A stretch of 64,000 bases of DNA from contig JH720336.1 in assembly GCA_000231825.2 (NCBI GenBank), forward strand, positions 457,116 to 521,115, read 5' to 3'. Shown one piece after another: positions 38,001 to 50,511 of this stretch (its first letter is position 1; the number at the start of each line of letters is the position of its first letter). The position numbers and the translations under genes were made by a program. The DNA is from Tetrahymena elliotti 4EA (Eukaryota > Ciliophora > Oligohymenophorea > Hymenostomatida > Tetrahymenidae). The notes beneath the pieces were generated by a model that saw nothing but the letters and a program-made list of their open reading frames with translations, was not told where the DNA came from and made no database searches.

Positions 38001-39598
38001 CTCTTCTACAAGCTTCTTCTTTCAGCTCCTATTCAAACTTCAAAGCTATATTTTATATAAAAAAAATGTTATGTTTTAAGTTGAATTGTTTCTTTTATCA
38101 AATCTTTTTTTATTTGTTTTGAAACTAAAAAGTAAATTTCAATCTTTTAAAAAGAAGAATTAAAGATTAGATAAAATAAATCTTTTTTTATTTATTTTGA
38201 AACTAAAAAGTAAATTTCAATTGTTTAAAAAGAAGAATTAAAGATTAGATAAAATAAAGAGCTAAGTGAATTGTATAATTAATAGATATAAAGTTGAAAG
38301 ATTTTCTATTTTTTTAGGCTTCAAAAATTATTCTTTGAGTCTGAGTCTTCAAAAAATATTTTTTGGAATTTTGGATGAATTTTTAATTGTTTTTGTTAAA
38401 ATTTTAATAACTTTTAGTTGAATTGCATTCAAATTGTAATATCAAAAAGATTTTTTACATTTCTAAGAGTCTACATGTCTACCTAATATTAGATCAATAG
38501 CCTCTTATTTATGAGAGTCTTAGAATGTTCCTTCATAAAGTCTTTTAATACTGCTAAGCTTTCCTCTTAGTTTTCCAAATAAACCTCCTGATCCAGTCTT
38601 AGTTGCATGTGAAGTTAAAGCATTAGTTCCTGCATAATGCTGAGAAATGTTATCTCCATTTTATGACCACAATACTTTAAATTGCTTGATAAATTGGATG
38701 CACTATTTTTAATTTTCCATCATATCTAAAGCATCTTATTTATGAACTTAATAAAAATCATATCCATATAAATCTTTTAACATTAATTGGAGAGTATTCA
38801 ACTCTATTTTAGACTAAAATATATTTGTTCTATCTAATGATGATTTACAATTAGTTCTTATGACACCTATTTATTAAAATAATTGTTATTTATTTTAACT
38901 CATATTAATTTTAATTTACCTGTTTGATGTTAAGGTGTATTAAGAAGTAAATAGGAGTATTACCTTTATATTTATGTAAGATTTTTAATTATATAAGGAT
39001 TTATATTTTCATATTTTCCTCCCTTGCAATGATGTTTAATATCAAATGTATCATATTGTACAAGTGAGTGAAACTCTTTAGCTAAATCATAATGCTGCTT
39101 AAATGTACCAGTTAATAATTTCTCTCCAGATCTGCCTTCAGCCATCAAACTAACAGAAAATATTTTACCATATTTTTGTGTAATATCAGAAAAATGCTTT
39201 TTAAATGATTGTAAACTCAAGTGTTCCCCTCCTGCTAATCTAATTTTTCCTTTTAAACCTTACTATTCCCATAAAATAGGTAATGAACCTCTTATCTAAA
39301 TATGAGAAGTAATTTTTTCTCCTTTATTAAATATATAAATTGACTCATGCTCTACAAAATTTGCTGTGTTTCCATCAGTATCAACACCTATTTTTATTTA
39401 AAATAAAATAACGTAATTATTATCCAATCTAAATTAAGGGCTATTTAGATTCTTTCTAGCTCTTCCTATTTAATGATTTTTTAGCTATTTTTTTATAATC
39501 TCTTAAATTTAACTATAAGAGTTATTTTAAATATTCAATACTAAATTAGCAGCTTTTTTTAAATGTTCTTTTTATTACTATTGATTTTCTTTTATTAT
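35091..39598 (-). CDS. Synaptojanin-like phosphoinositide phosphatase (SAC + 5-phosphatase)
   Basis: Exons with matching phases: 38,920-39,598 (5' end unresolved), 38,483-38,866, 37,765-38,045, 37,114-37,715, 36,860-37,054 and 35,091-36,504, summing to 1,185 codons. SAC domain: GVDTDGNTANFVEHES, RGSLPILWEQQG, and the catalytic GVIRTNCKSSLDRTN (CX5R intact), LWSQNGDNISQHYAGTNAL. It would remove 3-, 4- or 5-phosphates from inositol lipids on cytosolic membranes. The 5-phosphatase domain follows: ATWNIKKF, NAHLQHG, LTGNLNFR, LPTYKY, HSWCDRIL, and SDHKPV split by a 355-bp intron. Two canonical residues differ: FQE reads FQK and GDLNYR reads GNLNFR, so this domain may be inactive. A ~470-residue acidic and Gln/Asn-rich tail ends at TGA 35,091-35,093. 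The SAC N-terminal part is short and no ATG is certain. Confidence 0.88.
38103..38258 (-). repeat. 78-bp tandem duplication inside an intron
   Basis: Two near-identical 78-bp units (38,103-38,180 and 38,181-38,258; two or three mismatches) in the 437-bp intron (38,046-38,482) that separates the SAC and 5-phosphatase coding regions. Non-coding. Confidence 0.9.
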
Positions 39599-39840
39599 TC
39601 ATTAATTTCTTTAAAATCTATTAATAAAATCAAAAAGCTTAAAATTAATCTACTAATATCAACCATTTTTTTATTTCTCAAAACTACTTTTAATATTCTG
39701 TTCAATATTTATCATTTTAAAAAATAATTTTCATCTTAAAGAAATTTTAATAAATATTTTACTAAGTTTATTTTTTGATGTTAAAAATATAGTTAAAAAA
39801 TCCTAAAAAATGAATTTTTATTCCAATTTTATATATAAAA

Positions 39841-40299
39841 ATGAATACCTCTGTGATTGCATCTGGTTCCGCTTCTGAAGATAGATCTACGGGAAATAAG
39901 GTAATAGTTTACATTTATATTTTTATCAATTTGGCACTAGAAATTTTTGACATATCCTTAAATGAGTTGTAAATGCCATTAGAAGGAGACATTTTAATTT
40001 ATGAGAGGCTTCATCATGAAGTGGTTCCAGTAATATTGAGGTTCAAAGTGGCTGGCTAATTATATTAAAGGGCTTTTTTCTTTTATTTCTTCTTGTTTTT
40101 ACAAGCTTAAGCTGAGGGGATAATTAAATGCAAAATAGTGGCCAAAACTAAGAATCTATTTCATAATTTTTTAATTAATTTACATTTTGATAGATATATT
40201 TTGTTTGCTGTCATGAATTTTTTTATTATCAATTAATTGTAAGTTGATGATATTATATTGAACTAAATAAATTAAGAATCAATTAATCAATAGATTTGA
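39841..40299 (+). CDS. Possible small two-exon gene, unidentified
   Basis: Exon 1 at 39,841-39,900 (ATG; 20 codons with non-A/T-biased usage: TSVIASGSASEDRSTGNK), then GTAATAG...AATGAG, and exon 2 from 39,967 in phase to TGA 40,297-40,299; total 130 residues. Exon 2 starts convincingly (PLEGDILIYERLHHEVVPV, LRFKVAG) but its end is Phe/Ile/Asn-rich, so the true gene may splice differently or extend rightward. Divergent from the synaptojanin-like gene. No family recognised. Confidence 0.45.
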
Positions 40300-42642
40300 T
40301 CAAATTCCTTTCCAACCCCGAATTAAACTAAAAAAAAATTAACTAATTTATTAGAGAAATTATTTGAGAATTTAACAGTTTAATCTTTTTAATTTTTTTA
40401 TTCTCATAAATCTACTTTGATGAGAAAGGGTTTTATTTCTAAAAAAATATCCTAAATTGCAATCCTAACTCACTCACATTTGTATAAATAATCAATGACG
40501 ATTTCATAGAAGCAGAGTTTTAATTCAAATTTGCAAATTACCTTTTCTATTCTCTCTATATAAGATTTTATTTCCTTGCTTAACTCCACCTTGTTGTACT
40601 ATTCATTATTAATTTAAAATATAAATTTAATATTTTCATAATGCCTATTTTATAATGCTTAAATATTTTATTGTTCATAAACGATATTGGAATTTGTCGA
40701 TTTTTAACTTTGAAATTGTATGCATTATGCATTTGTGTGCTAAGTTGAGAGATCAAATAACTTGTTAAATCAACAAGAAAAGAAATAATTTTTTACACTC
40801 ATATGAATCAATTCGACTTTTTTACATTCAAAAATCTAATACTCATCTATAACACATATCTGATCAACCTCTTCTACAAATACTAGGAAATTCTAATCTA
40901 AGATGTTGATTATACCTAAAAATGCGGACATTAAAACCTAGTTATTCTTCTAAAAGTTAATTTTCTAATCCCAATCTATTTTAATTAAAAAATGTTTTTA
41001 GCACAACCTTATTCTCAAAAATGTAAAATGCTTGAATTAATTTATTTGTATTCATTTACTAAACTCTTGTATTTTTCCATCAAAACCAATTAAGATCTTT
41101 GTTTCAATGTTTGTAATTGTCTTCTTTGCCTCAATCTATTTTTTACATTATAATTTATATCTTATTATGTCTTCTTAAAATGGTCTCTTGATGCAACGCA
41201 TTTTAATAATATTTTACAAGAAACCCCTATGAGCCTATCTTGAGAGTGAAAAGCTATAAGTTACACCCTTCTTTCTTAAATATACCAAACATTAAACTTG
41301 CTACTTAGGTGATTTTTATGAAAAATTTAATGACTTTTCTATATACTTCTATTTATTTGTGTTATTTTAAAAAGGAAAAGAAACTTAGTTTTTATCTCTA
41401 AATGTTTAATCTATTTATTTGATCAATTGATGGATCAATAGCTTGATCTTCAATACCAATTAACAACTTAATTAATCTTCATTAAATAGTAAGTATTAAA
41501 AAATTTTAAATCAAATTAAAAACAAAGACAGTGCTGTGCTATCAACCAATATATCAAAGAAAAAGATATCAAAAAAGCTAGAATTTTTATTAATAGGGGA
41601 CAATATCAAGCAAAAGTGGATATTAGCATATTTGCGGTCAGTCAACCAATTTGATTAAAATCAAACAAAAAGTATCAGAAATAATAATTCAAAGAGTTAA
41701 TTTTCCATCATCTATCTCTTTAACTTAAAAAACGCGCTAAATGTATGCGGAATGCGGAGACTATGTTTTTCTTTCAAAAAAGTAAAAAATGTTTAATTTC
41801 TCAATATTCAAAAAAAACTGGTTCTAAAAATACAAAATAATTAATCATACAAATTCAAGCAACAAAAGCTCGAGTAACTATACAAATACATCATCAAAAA
41901 TTTAATCAAAAATTTATTTATTAATAGATAGATACCTTTTCACTTACATAATTTTATTCATATTAAAAACACTTTGGCTCTTATCCACTGCAAATAGATT
42001 AAATTTTCTTTCTTATATCAATCAATAAATTTGTCAGTCATCTTAATAATTGAATTTCACTAAATAATTTTATCTAATTTTTGATTTCTCTGCTCATTCA
42101 CTCTTTAAAATAAAATTTTTGCAATTTGTTGAAGAGAAAATAATTAATTATTTAATGATTTCATTTGATTTTTCTTAAATCTTTTTTGCAAAAACTTATT
42201 TATTTTTTGTGTTTGTCTAATTTACATTTTTAAATTTTTAATCATCCTTACAAATCAAAGTGAAATTTTTTCAAAAAATTTTAATCAAAACAAAAAAAAA
42301 TTTATTTTTTAGATAAAATTGAAATGATTTAAATAAAAATAAAATTAAGTTTTTTTAGCGAAATAAAAAATAAAATTTGAGAATTGTGTTTTGATTTAAT
42401 TTTATAAAAATCAAATTTTTTATGAATTCAGCAATTCGATAATTCAGCAATTAAAAATGTGGTGCAAATGCTGATAGGCTAAGAGGATGATTCACCTCTG
42501 ATATAATCCTATTTGTATAATTAAATTGCTCTATATTAAATATTATTTGTCTTGAAACGTTTATTACTGAACACATCTATGTGTGCCTTTATATATATAA
42601 ATTCTACAAATTAATATTTGAAATTAAATATAATGAAGCTTT
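40300..42642. other. Long AT-rich region with a possible relic
   Basis: No intact gene. On the minus strand about 40,780-41,290 reads as protein-like with one in-frame TGA near 41,058 (ITNIETKILIGFDGKIQEF before it, LVFVEEVDQICVIDEYQIF after it), reminiscent of beta-propeller repeats but not assignable. Another minus frame at about 40,240-40,610 is open for ~125 codons with an ordinary look and may be chance. GC-richer patches occur at 41,520-41,640 and 41,730-41,770. Confidence 0.35.
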
Positions 42643-44882
42643 TCATATGTAGGACTCAGTGATAATAAGAGTTATTAAACTAGTCCATCCATTGAAAGGA
42701 TGGTTTCCTGCTCCCTTACCATCAAGTTTTTGGTTGAAGTGCTCGAAAAAGTATCCTCTGGTTTCAAATTCTCCACAGACTGTGTTAATGACATTCTATC
42801 TAAGACTTTCATAAAACTCTTAGACAATATCTGATCTATCCCAGTAGTAAAGTTTCATGCTTCTTAAAATCATGTATTACATGTTAATCCAAATAGGTCC
42901 TCTCCAATAATTGGAACCTTATCCAAAATATTCGTCTTTTAAACTAAGACTTCTGATACCATATGGGGTCCAGAGAGTTTCTTGGTTCATCATAGCATAA
43001 ATTTGCTTTTCTAAGACCTTAGTGTCATTGACTAAACCTAACATTAATGGAATGAAGTTAGGATAACCCAAGTGAGTTGCTAAGTGATACTTGGTGATAT
43101 TTTATCCAAATTCATTAGTTGTGGTATTGTAAAGCATATCATAGTAAATGGAATCTTCTTTATTCAAAAGAACTTCATTGATAGAATTTTTAATTTTTTA
43201 AGCTGTTTCAGAATATGTGGAATTTTTGGTTAAGACAGCAAGTGATTCACTGAAGAAGTAAGCCCATGCACTGGCATCGATGTTGTATTTGGAAGCATAC
43301 AATTAACCATCAAAATTTTCTACTCTGGGCCAATCATCCATACCAGATCCTAAGTTGTAAGTTTCATCTGGTCCCCACCATTTGAAAAGCAATAAATCAG
43401 AAGTGGAGTTAGAGTCTTGTTAAACTCTTTGGATATTCATCCACCAGCCAAACCATGATTCAATTTTAGGAATAAGCTTTTAAATGTATTCTTCTTAGTT
43501 TTCTTATTTCTAGATGTAAAGCAAATTAAACAAGAAAGAAGGAGGATTTCCATCTCTGTTGTCTTCATGTAACCATGGGATATAAGAACGAACTTCAGGT
43601 CCTCTTGGTTATTCTCTTGGAATCCAACCTTCTGAAGAAATGGTATTGAACCATTTTTAGATTTGTTATTTGCAAAATGCTAAGTCCCATTAACATGTAA
43701 GCATTTAATGGAATCCATCATCCCATAAGAAAGGTCTAGGGAATCCTAAACGAGATGGTGTTGTAGTAAAGAGTGGAAGATATTCTTCGCAAGTTTCATC
43801 TTCTTGATTACATAAAAGATCACCATAAGAATATTAAACACCTCCCAATAAGTTATAGAAACTATGAGTTGCACAGGTCATTTCATTCTAGTTTAAGGTT
43901 CTCTTTTCGAATTGTGCTTTGGATGTTTGAACAGCTTGGCTAAGTTATCTAGAGATCATAAATTAATCCCAACTCTTAAATAACATGGGTTTGAATTTTT
44001 CTATAGAATTTTAAGTGTCAACATTAAAAACATAGTTAAACATTGTTTAAACCCAAGGATCTAAAGCTCCAGTGATATACTTGTCATCAACATATAAATA
44101 TCCTCTTTTAACAGATGGAGTATAGAAAACTTAAATTTCAGCACCAACATTAAGTTTAGTTGCAGTTTTAACAAAGATAATTGTTGAATTGGTTTCAATT
44201 TGATTATCAAAACGATATTCAATTTAATTAAGCAATCTTTCAACATCCCAATTATCTTTCTCATTTGAAGCAATACCTCTAAAAGAAATATTCTCAGCTA
44301 AATTTTTACCTGTAATCATAATTTTATGATTTCTACAGCTGGAAATGATAGTGATGTTGTGTTCATTAATGCGATCAATCAACAATGATCTTCCTTCTGC
44401 AGATGATGTATTGTTAGTTTAACTAGATTGTTCGAAATTCTCAAATGCAATAGCGTAAATAAAACCAATCTCAATGTTTCTACTTTTTAGAGATTTAGAT
44501 TTAGAGGTAATATTTCTGGTGGTATCAATCCAGTCAGTAGGATTCATTCTGATGAAATTTTGAACCATCTCCAAGCCACCAAGGAAAGGATCATATACTT
44601 CTTATGTAGCATAACCACTACCAGTATTTACCTTGTAGTTGTAAATGATCTTATCACTTTTTCTTTTAGGGAACTCATATCTAAGAGTTGCGTTAGGGAA
44701 ATGATTGTGGAAATAAGCCTAGCTAACAACAAGTGGAGTGTTTGTACTTTGTGTTACAGCATGAATCAACTATGGCTTGTATAAACCCCATTAATATACT
44801 TCATCATCTTCTATCTATACATAGCTATAGGAAAATGCACTAGCTAGCAACAAAAATCCTAATATTGTTATCTTTATCATTT
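42643..44882 (-). CDS. GH63 mannosyl-oligosaccharide glucosidase (ER glucosidase I), one apparent frameshift
   Basis: Removes the outermost alpha-1,2-glucose from N-glycans in the ER lumen. ATG 44,880-44,882 begins a clear signal peptide (MIKITILGFLLLASAFSYSY). The GH63 frame starts right after it but is offset by 2 nt: a TATGTGTATAG stretch at about 44,815-44,823 behaves as a 2-nt (GT) insertion. From there to TGA 42,643-42,645 I found no break (~740 residues): VYQWGLYKP near the N-terminus, RPFLWDDGFHQ, EGWIPREQPRG, the acid motif SGMDDWPR, NYWRGPIWIN, and the base region GYFFEHF with PFNGW at the end. Family length and order match yeast Cwh41 and animal MOGS. A GT-AG intron could restore the frame only by removing the conserved WGLYKP block, so a sequence error or a recent frameshift is more likely. 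Confidence 0.88.
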
Positions 44883-46565
44883 AGTATCAGTTTTGTTTCA
44901 ATACAACAATTATTTTTTAACTAAATTAATTAATTAAATAACTAATTATCAAGCAAAGAAGCTATAAAATAAATAAATATTTGACTTTCAAATCATATAT
45001 CCTTTAAATTATATTCAGATTAGTTGAAAGAACTTAGAAATTTGATTGGGATAAATTTTTTTGGACACTAATTAGGTGTAATAATTCATTTATCTCGAAA
45101 TTATGATTTCTTTTACAACCAAATTATTTAAATAAAACTAAATTTACCAAGCAATTAAAGCAATCAAAAAAACTACTTACATTAAATTAAAATTCAATAA
45201 AATAGCAGAGTTTTTTTTGATGGAATAAATAAGCAACTTCATTATCTTCAGCATTGAGCGTTTTATCAACTGTTTAAATCCGCTCTGTAACAGAATAATC
45301 TTTTCTTATATTTATTACTTTTTTGATTTGAGAAATAAAAATTTTATTGATTGAAGAATCTGAGTAACTCACCTTATCAAACCATATGAGATAAAATTAA
45401 ACACCCTCATTTAAATTTGTTTGGTAAAATTAATGATACTTTTTATATTTATAACTTAAGTATCATAAGAATAAATCATAATAATTAATTGGATAAATAT
45501 CTAAAACTAATAATAACAAGCATACTACTAAATTTAATTTTTTGATTAATTCTAATAAGCAAATGTGGAAAACTTCTTACTCAAAATAAAAATATTAAAT
45601 TGGTCTTAAATTATAGAACGAATATCAATTTGTTCGGGAAATTAAATTAAAATATTTGGTTTCCAATTAATTAATATATTTACAGATTTATTTTCCATTT
45701 TTAACCACAAACACTAACTTAGAGTATTCAGTGGTCTAATAAGAATTAATTACATTTGCTTTCTTCAAAAAATTCATAGCAAACTTAACTAAATATCTTG
45801 ATAAATATTTCTTTCACAGAATTCATGATTTTATCCAAAATTTCTAGATTTTCTTGTGTTGATTTAATAAAAGAAAAATACAAAAATTGCCAATCAAAAA
45901 CTTTCGAATAAGAAAAGATCATTCAAATATCACATTTGCCCTTGTCAATTAAAAAAGTAAATAAATCATATTTTGATTAAATAAAACTCCTTAAAAGAAA
46001 TGGATGTTAAATGAATGATTACACTAATTGCATTCAAAAGTAATTTTATTATTTGATAAATTCATTGTAAGAAACTTATTGAAGATTTATTGATAAAGTG
46101 TTAAAAAGATTAAGAGTATTTTAATTACTTTTAGACACAAAAGAAAATGTTTGTATATAAAAGTTAAAATATATGATATTTTTTTAAAAAGAAAGTATTT
46201 TATAAAAGAATAAAGCTGTAAACTAGCTTTTTTGCGAAATATGGATATTTTTATCTTGTTTAGAATTAGGTAATTTAAAAAATTTTAACTCAAAAAGAAA
46301 AAATAAATCTTTTAAATTTAAGTTTGAATTAGAGATTTTTTTAAATTAAAAAAATTGACAAACATAGAATACAAATTTTTTGAAATTTTTTAAAATAAAA
46401 ATAACTTTCATCAAAAAATCTAAAAGGATATAAAAGTAGTAAACTACTCCAAGTCCAAATTAAACAAAAGTTGTTAAGGATTTGTTAGAGAAAAATTTAG
46501 TGAGAGTTATTTCTCATCCATCCTACTCCCCCAGCATATTGAACTACTTTTTAGGGATGGCTAAA
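44883..46565. other. AT-rich spacer
   Basis: No gene seen over about 1.7 kb upstream of the glucosidase gene. Confidence 0.5.
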
Positions 46566-46730
46566 ATGGAAAGTAATACAGACTAGCTTTGAGACTATGA
46601 AAAATTTAATAAAGAAATTTAAACACATTTAAATGAATAGAGTTTTGATGATATTAATAAAGTCATTGATTTTCTTTTAAACTAAATATAAAATGTAAAA
46701 AATAATTAAGATGAGTTTGCAAACTCTTGA
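46566..46730 (+). other. Small coding-like ORF with in-frame TGA
   Basis: ATG 46,566, TGA at codon 9 (46,590-46,592), then 45 further in-frame codons with a helical, acidic character (FNKEIQTHLNEQSFDDINKV) to TGA 46,728-46,730. It could be an exon of a gene whose splicing I cannot see, or a relic. It is 960 bp upstream of the beta-helix gene on the same strand. Confidence 0.25.
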
Positions 46731-47687
46731 GAATTTTTGTTATTTTAAATTTTTAGTCTTTTTCATTTTTCATTTAATATAATATTTACTTATTTTATTT
46801 AGAATATAATCAGGGTGATGAATAAACTTAATTAAACCTTAGTTTATAAAATTATTATTTCTATTATTTTTTTTTCAAATTTTTTTCTTGTGATTAGGAT
46901 AAAATACAATTCATTTTATGATAACTCAATGAAAAAAAATAATTTATTATTAAATTAATACTACCATTTTGTTGTTGTTGTTGTTGTTGTGATTCTTTAA
47001 GAAGTACGTATCTAATTGCAAAGTAAATATTTAAATGATAAAAAAATAAGTAAATGAGAAATATTTTTTATTAAGATTAAAAAGAATTAAATGATATGCT
47101 TTATGGGCTTTTAAGTTTTTGATTTGATGGTAATAATTATCCAATATCTAATCTATTAAAAAATAATATATTTATTTTTTATTAGTTAGTATTAAATTAA
47201 AATGCGGTATAAAGATAGCTTAACAAAAGTCTTACAAATTAAAAATAACTTATTCTAAGATTTTTAATTCAAAAAAGGTCATTAATTTTGAAATCATAAT
47301 TTACCATTCAAATTTTTGCTAATGATTAGCCAATTGATTGTCATATGTAGAATCAGTATTTTTAAAAATGTTTAAAATACCATAAAAAAATGGAAGTTAA
47401 AATAATTGCAGAAGTAAGTAGAACAACAAAAATTACAAATTTAAAACTATAAATTTGATAAAATTAATTTTACATGTAATTTAAAATGTTTAGAGTATTT
47501 TTTATGCATTCTAGTTTTAATTTGAAGTTATCTACAATGAATAAAAATTCAGTTTTAATTAATTAAATTATTGATTGATTTATTAAATTTACTTAATTTT
47601 TAACAAGTTATCAATTATTCTATCAAAAGTGCATTTTTTATTGATATATCAATATAATTTTAGGTAAATAATATTCAAATATAGAAA
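46731..47687. other. AT-rich spacer with GTT tract
   Basis: No gene seen. (GTT)n simple repeat at 46,971-46,990. Confidence 0.5.
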
Positions 47688-50511
47688 ATGAACTCGTCGA
47701 GTGGAAACGGACAATAAAAATAAAGCTCAATTAATAGATCAAAAGGATAGAATAATGAAGTTAAAATATTAGCTGCTTTCAAGCAATAAATAGTTGTAGG
47801 TAAATGATAAACAATTTATAAATTTAGCTCTTCTTTCTGTTTTGATTATTTAATTGGACCATAATATATTATTGAGTTTAAGACTTTGAGGATATAAACA
47901 TATTAAATCTTTATTATTACAAAAGATCCTGAAAAGGGACCTATAAAAACTATATAGTAAGCTATCGACGAATCTCTTCCTGGTTGTGTTATTAAGATAG
48001 CGCCAGGTCTTTATTAAGAATGCTTAAAAATAACGTAATTTAATTCGTGAATTTTCAACAATTTGGCAGATTTTGCTTTAAAATTTACCTTAGTAGGATA
48101 CTAAAAGAATGCAAAATCTTTAAAAATACTAATATAAGTAGAATTTTTAATAAAATAATAATTTAGTAAACCTTAATTGAGATTAGAAGCGAAAGACAAA
48201 AGCGGGGATGTAGTTATTTTAGGAAATAAAGGCCCTGTAATATTATTGAATGTGTAAAAAACTGAGAAATGTCATTTAGTTGGTTTGAAAATAGCTCATA
48301 CAGGATAAGTTGAAGAGTAAAATAGTTTAATATTATAATTTAATAAATATTTTGTATGCTTTTTTACTTGCTCTTTAATAAAATGAGGATTTTAAATAAT
48401 TTATTAGTTTCTTAGCTTTTTAGTTAGTTACAATTATTATATAACTTTTGTTAAGCGAAAAGGATGAAGGATATAAAAAGAGTCTCTTTACAAAGACTTT
48501 AAATATAAATAACTAAGAAATAATAGAAAGAGATATTAATTCAGATATTATTACTTATGTTTCTCCCCCAGAAAAAGAGTTATGTGATGTTTATAATATC
48601 AATTAATATGTTCACAGCATTGTTTCAGTTTATTCTGGTAAGATGTTCATTGAAGACTCACTGCTTTCTTTAAAGTAATTTGTTATTATTGTTATGACTA
48701 TCAAGTAAACATTTCCAATAAAAAAAGTTTTATTGCATATACTTTTAAGCAGATACTACCAGCTATTCTGGTCTCTGAAAACGGAGAATTGATATTAAAT
48801 AGAACAGAAGTAAAGGGACATAAAAATCAAGACACAATTGGTAATTAATTATTTTTGGAATAGATCTAACTCAATTTCTATAGGTATATTAATCCAAAAT
48901 GGAGATGCCTTAATTAAAGATAGCAAAATTCACAATCATAAAAGTGGTGGTATCTATATAAAATCCAAACCTACAAATCATGTTAAAATTATCAACACTA
49001 AAATTGTTTAAAATGAAATCATTGGAGTCCTTTGTCAAGGAATAGACTCTCAAGTCTTAATGGAAGGAAATAAAATTGAAAAAACTGGTGGTCCAGGCAT
49101 TAGAATAGGTATTTCGAATAAATCATGCATTATAAGAAACGAAATCAGATTAAACAGACCTGGTATTGAAGTTGTAAGTGGAGATCCATACATTTATGAA
49201 AATAAAATAGATAAAAATATCTCTTCAGGCATAGTAACAGTAGCCTATTCAGACTACAGGTAAATAATTAAATTTTAATCGAATTATCAGATAATGGATT
49301 AATTCATCAATTAAATTTATAAAAATGTAACAAATTCTAATAAATTTACCCACAATACTCATAGATTTTTGATTTTTTTATGAAAATGATTTTTTTGTTT
49401 GCATTTTTCAAAAGAAAAATAAAAAAAGAAATTATTTATTTAATTTTTGACAAAATAGAGAATACTTGGATTTTTAATTTTGAGAAATGAAAGTAAATAG
49501 AAAAGTAATAATTTTGATTTTATTAATAAATAAATAGGTGTGATGGAAGAATAAAAAGCAATATTAGTATCTCTGGGAATAGAGATTTTGGAATAGTTTG
49601 TAGTGGTATTAAAAATCATACGAAAATTGAATAAAATCCTTGTATAAGTTACAATAAAAAAAGTGGTATTAGGGCTGAAGACAACTCAGAAATATATATT
49701 TTTAAAAACAAAATATCTAGAAACATGGGACAAGTAAATTAGATTTATAGTTAAAGTAATAAAATAATAATATTATTATATAGGGTGTGTTGATAGTAGA
49801 AACTGCAAGTGCAGTAGTTGAGAAAAATGAAATTTATGAAAATATGAAAGCAAATGTTGCTTTGGGAGGAGGTAACTCTGTAAATTCTTTAATTGTAGAA
49901 AATAAAATTTATGGGGGTAGATGTGAAGGAGTCTTTATAATTGATGGTGAGAATACTTGGATATTAAGAAATCATATATTTGAAAATAATGATGGAATCA
50001 TCTCTGTCACTTCCATACCCCTCATTTAAAGTAACGAAATATACAAGAATAAAAGTCATGGTAAAATTTAATATTCAGAATAGAGACGTATTTTTAATCT
50101 TTTCAATCAATCTTATTGAAATTAATTTATTTTTTCAGTTTTATTTATTTTGGCTAATATTAACTAAAAATTTAAATAGGAATTATGATGATTAAAGACA
50201 GCAGAGTGCAATTCTTAAATAATAAAGTATATTAAAATGACTCTGGTGTTGGCATTTTCGTAAGAGATAAATGCTAAGGAACAATTAAAAACAATGAGGT
50301 ATCTCAATTTAAAAATCTTTAATTTATATATAATTATTTTTATTTGGTATAGTGTTATGACAATAAAGTTGATATCTTAGTTGAAAATAGAATAAATTGT
50401 CTTGCTAATGTTAGAGCAGAAAATTAATTTACAGGGTTAGTTAGAATTCCTTAAAATTACGATTGTTCTCATATCTTTGGCAAAAATAGTAGCTTTTGCT
50501 CAATATTTTGA
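47688..50511 (+). CDS. Right-handed parallel beta-helix protein (FBXO11-like CASH/PbH1 repeats), 627 aa
   Basis: Ten exons with consistent phases: 47,688-47,799; 47,926-48,034; 48,167-48,353; 48,424-48,637; 48,706-48,840; 48,884-49,259; 49,538-49,733; 49,784-50,060; 50,180-50,298; 50,353-50,511; total 628 codons with TGA 50,509-50,511. The first coil has the typical VVDPEKGPIKTIQQAID and CVIKIAPGLYQE start. Then come many beta-helix rungs of the form NxI...GGI/GVxI (KSGGIYIKS, GGPGIRIG, SSGIVTV, DSGVGIFV). Length and repeats resemble the beta-helix part of FBXO11 and of pectate-lyase-like proteins. I see no F-box, UBR zinc finger, signal peptide or membrane segment, so an intracellular binding role is inferred and the FBXO11 link is only by repeat type. 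Confidence 0.85.

Noticed and set aside
42460..42530. Possible C/D snoRNA (GATGATT and CTGAT boxes)
   Set aside because: Boxes are too close together and no terminal stem was found; such short motifs occur by chance.
44770..44816. 47-bp GT-AG intron that would repair the GH63 frame
   Set aside because: It would delete the conserved WGLYKP block of the family, so a 2-nt frameshift or error is the better explanation.
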